DNA of 64,000 nucleotides. It comes from Gibbula magus (lineage: Eukaryota > Mollusca > Gastropoda > Trochida > Trochidae). Numbering within the stretch: position 1 is the stretch's first letter; the number at the start of each line of letters is the position of its first letter. The notes beneath the pieces are model-generated. The model saw only the letters and a list, made by a program, of their open reading frames with translations. It did no database searches and had not been told where the DNA came from. The position numbers and the translations under genes are program-made. Location: the NCBI GenBank assembly GCA_936450465.1, contig OW388293.1, forward strand, positions 87,380,134 to 87,444,133, given 5' to 3'. This document shows, in pieces, positions 15,001 to 27,000 of the stretch.

Positions 15001-18000
15001 ATGGACAAGAAACATATTGAGTTTACTCACCAGCCGGATGGATAAGAAACATATTGAGTTTACTCACCAGCCCGATGGATAAGAAACATATCGAGTTTAC
15101 TCACCAGCCCAATGGATAAGAAACATATTGAGTTTACTCACCAGCCGGATGGACAAGAAACATATTGAGTTTACTCACCAGCCCGATGGATAAGAAACAT
15201 ATTGAGTTTACTCACCAGCCGGATGGATAAGAAACATATTGAGTTTACTCACCAGTCGGATGGATAAGAAACATATTGAGTTTACTCACCAGCCGGATGG
15301 ACAAGAAACATATTGAGTTTACTCACCAGCCAGATGGATAAGAAACATATTGAGTTTACTCACCAGCCGGATGGACAAGAAACATATTGAGTTTACTCAC
15401 CAGCCAGATGGATAAGAAACATATTGAGTTTACTCACCAGTCCGATGGATAAGAAACATATTGAGTTTACTCACCAGCCCGATGGATAAGAAACATATTG
15501 AGTTTACTCACCAGTCGGATGTATAAGAAACATATTGAGTTTACTCACCAGTCAGATGGATAAGAAACATATTGAGTTTACTCACCAGCCCGATTGATAA
15601 GAAACATATTGAGTTTACTCACCAGCCCGATGGATAAGAAACATATTGAGTTTACTCACCAGCCCGATGGATAAGAAACATATTGAGTTTACTCACCAGC
15701 CAGATGGATAAGAAACATATTGAGTTTACTCACCAGTCCGATGTATAAGAAACATATTGAGTTTACACACCAGTCAGATGGATAAGAAACATATTGAGTT
15801 TACTCACCAGCCCGATGGATAAGAAACATATTGAGTTTACTCACCAGCCAGATGGATAAGAAACATATTGAGTTTACTCACCAGCCCGATGGATAAGAAA
15901 CATATTGAGTTTACTCACCAGCCCGATGGATAAGAAACATATTGAGTTTACTCACCAGTCAGATGGATAAGAAACATATTGAGTTTACTCACCAGTCAGA
16001 TGGATAAGAAACATATTGAGTTTACTCACCAGCCCGATGGACAAGAAACATATTGAGTTTACTCACCAGCCAGATGGATAAGAAACATATTGAGTTTACT
16101 CACCAGCCAGATGGACAAGAAACATATTGAGTTTACTCACCAGCCAGATGGATAAGAAACATATTGAGTTTACTCACCAGCCGGATGGATAAGAAACATA
16201 TTGAGTTTACTCACCGGCCAGATGGATAAGAAACATATTGAGTTTACTCACCAGCCCGATGTATAAGAAACATATTGAGTTTACTCACCAGCCCGACGGA
16301 TAAGAAACATATTGAGTTTACTCACCAGCCAGATGGACAAGAAACATATTGAGTTTACTCACCAGCCAGATGGATAAGAAACATATTGAGTTTACTCACC
16401 AGCCGGATGGATAAGAAACATATTGAGTTTACTCACCGGCCAGATGGATAAGAAACATATTGAGTTTACTCACCAGCCCGATGTATAAGAAACATATTGA
16501 GTTTACTCACCAGCCCGACGGATAAGAAACATATTGAGTTTACTCACCAGCCCTATGGACAAGAAACGTATTAAGTTTACTCACCAGCCCGATGGACAAG
16601 AAACATATTAAGTTTACTCACCAGCCCGATGGATAAGAAACATATTGAGTTTACTCACCAGCCCGATGGATAAGAAACATATCGAATTTACTCACCAGCC
16701 GGATGGACAAGAAACATATTGAGTTTACTCACCAGCCCAATGGATAAGAAACATATTGAGTTTACTCACCAGCCAGATGGATAAGAAACATATTGAGTTT
16801 ACTCACCAGCCAGATTGATAAGAAACATATTGAGTTTACTCACCAGCCCAATGGACAAGAAACATATTGAGTTTACTCACCAGCCGGATGGATAAGAAAC
16901 ATATTGAGTTTACTCACCGGCCAGATGGATAAGAAACATATTGAGTTTACTCACCAGCCCGATGTATAAGAAACATATTGAGTTTACTCACCAGCCCGAC
17001 GGATAAGAAACATATTGAGTTTACTCACCAGCCAGATGGACAAGAAACATATTGAGTTTACTCACCAGCCAGATGGATAAGAAACATATTGAGTTTACTC
17101 ACCAGCCGGATGGATAAGAAACATATTGAGTTTACTCACCGGCCAGATGGATAAGAAACATATTGAGTTTACTCACCAGCCCGATGTATAAGAAACATAT
17201 TGAGTTTACTCACCAGCCCGACGGATAAGAAACATATTGAGTTTACTCACCAGCCCTATGGACAAGAAACGTATTAAGTTTACTCACCAGCCCGATGGAC
17301 AAGAAACATATTAAGTTTACTCACCAGCCCGATGGATAAGAAACATATTGAGTTTACTCACCAGCCCGATGGATAAGAAACATATCGAATTTACTCACCA
17401 GCCGGATGGACAAGAAACATATTGAGTTTACTCACCAGCCCAATGGATAAGAAACATATTGAGTTTACTCACCAGCCAGATGGATAAGAAACATATTGAG
17501 TTTACTCACCAGCCAGATTGATAAGAAACATATTGAGTTTACTCACCAGCCCAATGGACAAGAAACATATTGAGTTTACTCACCAGCCCGATGGATAAGA
17601 AACATATTGAGTTTACTCACCAGCCCAATGGATAAGAAACATATTGAGTTTACTCACCAGCCCAATGGACAAGAAACATATCGAGTTTACTCACCAGCCC
17701 AATGGATAAGAAACATATTGAGTTTACTCACCAGCCCGATGGAAAAGAAACATATTGAGTTTACTCACCAGCCCAATGGACAAGAAACATTTTGAGTTTA
17801 CTCACCAGTCCGATGGACAAGAAACATATTGAGTTTACTCACCAGTCGGATGGACAAGAAACATATTGAGTTTACTCACCAGCCCAATGGATAAGAAACA
17901 TATTGAGTTTACTCACCAGACCGATGGATAAGAAACATATTGAGTTTACTCACCAGCCCAATGGATAAGAAACATATTGAGTTTACTCACCAGCCCGATG

Positions 18001-21000
18001 GATAAGAAACATATTGAGTTTACTCACCAGCCCAATAGATAAGAAACATATTGAGTTTACTCACCAGCCCGATGGATAAGAAACATATTGAGTTTACTCA
18101 CCAGCCCAATGGATAAGAAACATATTGAGTTTACTCACCAGCCCGATGGATAAGAAACATATTGAGTTTACTCACCAGCCCAATGGACAAGAAACATATT
18201 GAGTTTACTCACCAGCCAGATGGATAAGAAACATATTGAGTTTACTCACCAGTCAGATGGATAAGAAACATATTGAGTTTACTCACCAGTCGGATGGACA
18301 AGAAACATATCGAATTTACTCACCAGCCGGATGGACAAGAAACATATTGAGTTTACTCACCAGCCGGATGGATAAGAAACATATCGAGTTTACTCACCAG
18401 CCCAATGGATAAGAAACATATTGAGTTTACTCACCAGCCCGATGGATAAGAAACATATTGAGTTTACTCACCAGCCGGATGGACAAGAAACATATTGAGT
18501 TTACTCACCAGCCCGATGGATAAGAAACATATTGAGTTTACTCACCAGCCCGATGGATAAGAAACATATTGAGTTTACTCACCAGTCGGATGGACAAGAA
18601 ACATATTGAGTTTACTCACCAGACCGATGGACAAGAAACATATTGAGTTTACTCACCAGCCGGATGGACAAGAAACATATTGAGTTTACTCACCAGCCAG
18701 ATGGATAAGAAACATATTGAGTTTACTCACCAGCCGGATGGACAAGAAACATATTGAGTTTACTCACCAGACCGATGGATAAGAAACATATTGAGTTTAC
18801 TCACCAGCCCGATGGATAAGAAACATATTGAGTTTACTCACCAGACCGATGGACAAGAAACATATTGAGTTTACTCACCAGTCGGATGGACAAGAAACAT
18901 ATTGAGTTTACTCACCAGTCAGATGGATAAGAAACATATCGAGTTTACTCACCAGACCGATGGACAAGAAACATATTGAGTTTACTCACCAGTCGGATGG
19001 ACAAGAAACATATTGAGTTTACTCACCAGTCAGATGGATAAGAAACATATTGAGTTTACTCACCAGCCGGATGGACAAGAAACATATTGAGTTTACTCAC
19101 CAGTCGGATGGATAAGAAACATATTGAGTTTACTCACCAGCCGGATGGACAAGAAACATATTGAGTTTACTCACCAGCCCGATGGACAAGAAACATATCG
19201 AGTTTACTCACCAGACCGATGGATAAGAAACATATTGAGTTTACTCACCAGCCAGATGGATAAGAAACATATTGAGTTTACTCATCGGCCAGATGGATAA
19301 GAAACATATTGAGTTTACTCACCAGCCCGATGGACAAGAAACATATCGAGTTTACTCACCAGACCGATGGATAAGAAACATATTGAGTTTACTCACCAGC
19401 CAGATGGATAAGAAACATATTGAGTTTACTCACCAGCCAGATGGATAAGAAACATATTGAGTTTACTCACCAGCCAGATGGATAAGAAACATATTGAGTT
19501 TACTCACCAGCCCGATGGATAAGAAACATATTGAGTTTACTCACCAGTCAGACGGATAAGAAACATATTAAGTTTACTCACCAGCCCGATGGATAAGAAA
19601 CATATTGAGTTTACTCACCAGACCGATGGACAAGAAACATATTAAGTTTACTCACCAGTCAGATGGATAAGAAACATATTGAGTTTACTCACCAGCCAGA
19701 TGGATAAGAAACATATTGAGTTTACTCACCAGCCCGATGGATAAGAAACATATTGAGTTTACTCACCAGACCGATGGACAAGAAACATATTAAGTTTACT
19801 CACCAGTCAGATGGATAAGAAACATATTGAGTTTACTCACCAGACCGATGGACAAGAAACATATTAAGTTTACTCACCAGACCGATGGATAAGAAACATT
19901 TTAAGTTTACTCACCAGCCGGATGGATAAGAAACATATTGAGTTTACTCACCAGCCGGATGGATAAGAAACATATTGAGTTTACTCACCAGCCCGATGGA
20001 TAAGAAACATATTGAGTTTACTCACCAGTCGGATGGATAAGAAACATATTGAGTTTACTCACCAGCCCGATGGATAAGAAACATATTGAGTTTACTCACC
20101 AGTCAGATGGATAAGAAACATATTGAGTTTACTCACCAGCCCGATGGATAAGAAACATATTGAGTTTACTCACCAGTTGGATGGATAAGAAACATATTGA
20201 GTTTACTCACCAGCCGGATGGATAAGAAACATATTGAGTTTACTCACCAGCCGGATGGATAAGAAACATATTGAGTTTACTCACCAGACCGATGGATAAG
20301 AAACATATTGAGTTTACTCACCAGCCGGATGGATAAGAAACATATTGAGTTTACTCACCAGCCCGATGGATAAGAAACATATTGAGTTTACTCACCAGTC
20401 GGATGGATAAGAAACATATTGAGTTTACTCACCAGTCGGATGGATAAGAAACATATTGAGTTTACTCACCAGTCGGATGGATAAGAAACATATTGAGTTT
20501 ACTCACCAGTCGGATGGATAAGAAACATATTGAGTTTACTCACCAGCCGGATGGATAAGAAACATATTGAGTTTACTCACCAGCCCGATGGATAAGAAAC
20601 ATATTGAGTTTACTCACCAGACCGATGGACAAGAAACATAATGAGTTTACTCACCAGCCGGATGGACAAGAAACATATTGAGTTTATTCACCAACCGGAT
20701 TGATAAGAAACATATTGAGTTTATTCACCAACTGGATTGATAAAAAACATATTGAGTTTACTCACCAGCCCGATGGAAGAGCCAGGCAGAACATCGTGGA
20801 ACTGGTTGAGCAAGAAGAGTTTCCAGATCCGGTCAAGCTCAGCCCGCGGGTACCGGTACCCAGACTTCTTCCCAGACGTGTTCCCGGTGACCAGGATGTG
20901 AGCCAGGGACCCCAGTAGCTCCACATCATGCAGGAGGAACTCACACTTGCGATTGCTTCTCTTCACCTAGAGACAAAGTGGATAATGTTCCCAAATTTAA

Positions 21001-24000
21001 CCCTAAATGACACATGCGGTTGCTTCACTTCACCCAGCCACACAGTGGTCATCATTCAGTCTCATTCCCAGTATCATTTCTCTTCACCTAGCCACAAATA
21101 TATATATAAATATATATCTCCCCTCACCTGAGCGTGTGTAGTGTACGTCCCATTATGTAGCTCCAGGTAAAGCTCCCCCTGCCAGGTACACAGCTCATTA
21201 GCTCCGCTCTCAGCCTCCACACATTCAAAGTACTCCGTAGGGGAACTCATCTGCACCCTGGTGGAATACCATCAGAACAAAAGTTAAAACATCAACTCAC
21301 ACAATAATCAAGTCCTGATGCTGATAACTCATTTCCTCCACCAACCAAAGACATCAGAACACATGAGGATACATGGAAAAGGGTAGATGATAGAGATTGT
21401 GGTAATGCAAAGTATCCAATGCTAGTTGAGACCAACCTGGGCCATGGAAGCTTTCACTAACATGACTAGACTTACCATGCACCAAGACCAGACCTACCAT
21501 GCACCAAGATGAGACCTACCATGCACCAAGATGAGACCTACCATGCACCAAGACCAGACCTACCATGCACCAAGATGAGACCTACCATGCACCAAGATGA
21601 GACCTACCATGCACCAAGATGAGACCTACCATGCACCAAGACCAGACCTACCATGCACCAAGATGAGACCTACCTGGGCAACCCATCCACATCCTTCATC
21701 CTCTGAAGAGACTCCAGCATGGTGGCGCTGCAACATGACAGTCAGTATTAGTATAGGTATCCTGAAAAACTATATTTAAGATCAACAATATTAAATTTAA
21801 AATAAAGCTAATGATAAATGAAAAAAAAGATAAAGTTAATTTAAAAAATTACAACCAATACTCACAATAAACACTGGTCGCCATTCTCACAAGACTCACC
21901 TTGGTCCATGTCCCCCATCACCGTACCCAAACAGGAAACAGCTATTCGCTGACCTTCCCTTATCTGCGAAGTTGTCCTTTGTAAACAGAAGCTGGCAACC
22001 AAAAGAGATAATTCTAATGGATTATGGTTTCCCGGTTGTGTTTCATAGTAATCCCTAATGTTCTGATATCAAATCTAGGAACAACCTTATGGATTGGAAC
22101 ATGATTACATGTTCAAACTTCTGTCATTACTTAAGAAAATAAATTTAAAACTATGCCCACAGCGTGGCAATGTCTGAACGAGACGGGTAGTGAGGTCACG
22201 CAACTTGGTACTGCGCTTGCTGGACTGCAGCTGTCGTTAAATCCGTACCCAATGACATTGTCCCAATCGGGAATTCGTAATCAAAACGAACTCATACGCC
22301 TCTCTTAAATTGATAACTCCACCTTCTGCACCCTGAGTAGGGATACATGAGTTTTACAGGCTGACTGCCAAGTATATGGGCTAATTTAAACAGAAAGACT
22401 TATCCTCATGGCCCTTATCACCTTTAAGTTTGGGGTAAAACACTATCTGACCTCCACTTGCTCACTGTGCCTAAGTTTCTGTAAGTAAGTTTAATTTTCA
22501 AGAAAAATTTGCCGAGTAAATAGTCAAAAGATTTTACAGCCTACAATTATATGATACAACAATTTGTTGATATGTATTTCTTTTAATTTGTAAAATGATG
22601 TAGATATGGTTTGCATAAGTATTGTTTTTTGTTGAGAAGGATTAGCATAAATTCTACGCTTGATTGTCGATGGAGGAAATCGAATCAGTCTGATGGATTC
22701 ACAAAACAACATAATGCAAACATGAACAGCACATTATTTTCCATTGGCTCCAACAAACACTTCATTTAGGCTTGGGAATGTCACTGGTGAATATATATAA
22801 TTAAAAAAGCAACAACAGAAACAACAACACTGATCTTCTTGAGTGTGCAACAAGCTTTAGTTTAATGCATGGAGTAAGAAATAGTTAAATGATTATGGTT
22901 GGGTTAGTTGGGATGAGTTGCAGATTCCTTGAAAGAGGTATTCAAGCTGCCATGAGGGTTACACTCAACTATCATGGTTAGAATTAACGTAAGGGTAACA
23001 ATCATGGTTAGAATTAACGTCAGGTTAACAATCATGGTTAGAATTACTGTTAGGGTTACATACATGGTTAGAATTACCGTCAGGGTAACAATCACGGTTA
23101 GAATTACTGTTAGGGTTACAATCATGGTTAGAATTACTGTTAGGGTCACAATCATGATTACTGTCAGGGTTACAAGCATTGATTTTGTTTTATGGATATA
23201 ATTATGGTTACAATTTATGTTTGGGTTATTGTTATGACCAGGTTTAGTATCAGTCTTGTGTACTGTTTTGTGATGGTGATGATGATGGTGATGGTGAGAA
23301 AAAAATATAGAGCCATGGGCTCTGTAGCTCATCAGAGTTTATTTTGTTTGATGATGAAGACAGAAATATGTTGTCTCAATATAATGCACAATCCCTAACC
23401 CTGACAAATCTTAGTCTTAATTGAGAGAGAGAGCACTCAGCAAGGTCAACACACAGGAGATTATGCAATATTCTGACCCCTTGGCTCTGGTTACAAGCCA
23501 GCTGTGTTTTTTGTGTTTTACCGCCAAATTATGTAATAGACTCTTGCTTGCACTAAACACTGGCAGCACTGATCTAACTGTATAAGGCTTAAAGAGAACA
23601 GGCAATGTGATGAATCTCATGGTACATAGTACAATTTTGAATCACCTTGGCTAAACAATCTCGGTTCTAAGCCTTGTCATCCAAACATCTAAACATTCTG
23701 AAAAAAATATTCCTTCTAGTTTGTTCTGGATGAAAACAGGATTTTAGGTAATGGCCTACGGGGCTCTTATTTGGGGCCACTGGGTCACCAAATCTACAAT
23801 TTAGAATCTCCATAGGCTAAAGACTCTTTACACAACATGACAACCTTCTAGGTCTTTTCGTTCTGGAGAAGAAGATGAAAATAATCTTATCTTATCATTT
23901 CATCACCAGTCATATGCAGTTCATATATCTCATGTAAAATAAAAGAATTCTTAACTCCTCTTCAATTTAGTCCTTTATGCCTTGTCACAATTTTCAGTTC

Positions 24001-27000
24001 ATAGGCTATTCAATAGTTCTCATTTCACATTGATTACATCAATTTGACAAACATGTCCTGTCCACAATGTAGATTGTTATCTAAAGTCGACATACATTTC
24101 AAATAAAGTGGTTGAAGTGTCATAAAATATAAGTTCAAAATTCATTTTCAAAGGTTTTTTTTAGGCTGTGGCCCATATTTGGGGTCACAGGGTCACCAAA
24201 TTTACAAGTTTGAATCCCCATTGGCTAAAGAGTTTGCATACAATATCACAGCCTTCTAGATCTTTTTGTTCTGGAGAAAAAGATGAAAACAAGATTTTAG
24301 GTAATGGCCTGTGAGGCCCTTATTTGGGGTCACAGGGTCACCAAATCTACAATTTAGAATCTCAATTAGCTAAAGACTCTTTACACAACATGACAACCTT
24401 CTAGGTCTTTTCGTTCTGGAGAAAAAGATGAAAATAATCTTATCTTATCATTTCATCACCAGTCATATGCAGTTCACATATCTCATGTAAAATAAAAGAA
24501 TTCTTAACTCCTCTTCAATTTAGTCCTTTATGACTTGTCACAATTTTCATTTCATAGGCTATTCAACAGTTCTCATTTCACACTGATTACATCAATTTGA
24601 CAAACATGTCCACAATGTAGATTGTTCTTTCAAGTCGACATACATTTCAAATAAAGTGAAAGAAGTGCACATAAAATATCAGTTCAAAATTCAATTTCGA
24701 CAGGTTTTTTAGGCTGTGGTCCATATTTGGGGTCTCAGGGTCACCAAATTTACAAGTTAGAATCCCCATTGGCTAAAGAGTTTGCATACAATATTACAGC
24801 CTTCTAGGTCTTTTTGTTCCGGAGAAAAAGATGAAAACAGGATTTTAGGTAATGGCCTTAGAGGCCCTTATTTGGGGTCACAGGGTCACCAAATCTACAA
24901 TTTAGAATCCCCATTGGCCAAGGAGTCTGTACATATAATTTCAGCTCTCTGGAGTCATTGGTTCTGGAGTAGAAGATGAAAATAGCTTTATAGCTTATGA
25001 CCCCTGTGGCCCTTATTTGGGGTCACATGGTCACCAAATCTACAATTTAGAATCCCCATTGGCCAAGGAGTCTGTACATAAAATTTCAGCTCTCTGGAGT
25101 CTTTGGTTCTGGAGAAGAAGATGAAAATAGCTTTTAAGGTTATGACCCCTGGGGCCCTTATTTGGGGTCACAGGGTCACCAAATCTACAATTTAGAATCC
25201 CCATTGGCCAAGGAGTCTGTACATATAATTTCAGCTCTCTGGAGTCATTGGTTCTGGAGTAGAAGATGAAAATAGCTTTATAGCTTATGACCCCTGTGGC
25301 CCTTATTTGGGGTCACATGGTCACCAAATCTACAATTTAGAATCCCCATTGGCCAAGGAGTCTGTACATAAAATTTCAGCTCTCTAGAGTTATTGGTTCT
25401 GGAGAAGAAGTCGAAAAAGTGAAAAGTTTACGGACGGACGGATGCCATCCCATGCCATAAGCCCATCGGGACTTTCAGGCCTGATGAGCTAAAAATTAGG
25501 TTAAAGCTGCTTCAAAGCAAGACAAAGCATAGTTCAGCATGTGCCTACCTCCTTGACAGTTGCCCGCATATGATATGAGTCACCTGGCGGAAAGTGTGTG
25601 ATCACCTGACTGGAGTCGATGCCTGACCACCAGAAAGTGTGGTGCTGCAACATGCAGAGATAACCTTCAACTAAGGGAAGTAACTCTCACCTCCTTAACC
25701 TTGCCCTCCATACAGTAATTGTCTCCAGGGGGAAAGTGAGTTAAGACACTGGAGCTGTCAATGCCTGCCCAGTGAAATGTGTGATGCTGTAAGAGGAAGC
25801 TTTGTTAGTTATAAAACACTGATAATACTTTGTTCAATCAATCTTTATTTCAGTACTTAGAAGGCCTCAGGCCTATAGTACAAGATATACAGTGCACTGA
25901 CATTTCATGAAATAATGTGATTTCTATGTACAAACGCATAAAAGATAAACATGGACAGGTTTTCAATTTCTTCTTTGTTTACACTGTTTAAAAGAAGAGA
26001 CAATTTTTGCTTATTTGGATTTACATAGTATTTTTCTTTGATATATTTCTTTCGGATGATGCTGTACAAAGGACAAATCAGTAAAAAATGGTATTCATCT
26101 TCTATAATATTAGACTTACATATTTGACAAAATCTTTGTTCTCTACTTATATTGTTATATCTACCCGTTTCAATATAAAGTTCATGAGACGAGCATCAAA
26201 ATCGTGATTCACGACAGGTGAAAAACAATATTCTACCAGATTCTCTGATTCGGGGGCATACAAATTTACTCGCCGGGAGCTTATTGAAGAGGTTCCTCGC
26301 CCGGAGATTATTGAAGAAGTTACTGGACTGGAACTTATTGAAGAGGTTACTCACCGGGAACTTATTGAAGAGGTTCCAGCTGATCTTCTGGGTGAGGAAT
26401 CGATCTATCCCACACAGCTTCATGATCTGAGGCAGCTGGGCCGAGTACCCAAACGTATCAGGCAGCCAAAACTGCAACAGAGTTAATATTACAACATATC
26501 AAATCATAAACTACTGTCGGAAATATAAAAAAATATTTTTCTTTCTTTTTGGGGACACTGTAACAGTGAGTGAAACACTGTAACCATGAGTGAAACACTA
26601 TAACCACGAGTGTATCACTGTAACTGTGAGTGTAACACTGTAACTGTGAGTGTAACACTGTAACAGTGAGTGCAACTATATCCATGAGCGTAACACTTTA
26701 ACCATGAGTGAAACACTGTAACAGTGAGTGTAACACTGAAACCTGGGTGTAACAATGTTACCATGAGTGAAACACTATAACCATGAGTGTAAGATAGTTA
26801 CCATGAGAAACAATGTAACCATGAGTGTAATACTGTAACCATGAGCGTAACAATGTCACCGTAAGTGAAACAATGTAACCATGAGTGTAGCCCTGTAACA
26901 GTGAGTGAAACAATGTAACCGTGAGTGTAACACTGTAACAGTGAGTGAAACAATGTAACCGTGAGTGTAGCACTGTAACAGTGAGTGAAACAATGTAACA

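Noticed and set aside
9015..20775. CRISPR array
   Set aside because: Direct tandem units without unique spacers, in a spliced animal gene; the unit is explained by the exon 16 junction.
22904..23332. 142-residue frame with a His run
   Set aside because: Made of the 30-bp minisatellite and a (GAT/GTG)n stretch; no supporting features.
25549..25786. Exon 12a/12b as two consecutive constitutive exons
   Set aside because: Both code for the same alignment block of the family and are separated by only 46 nt; joint inclusion would duplicate a conserved segment.
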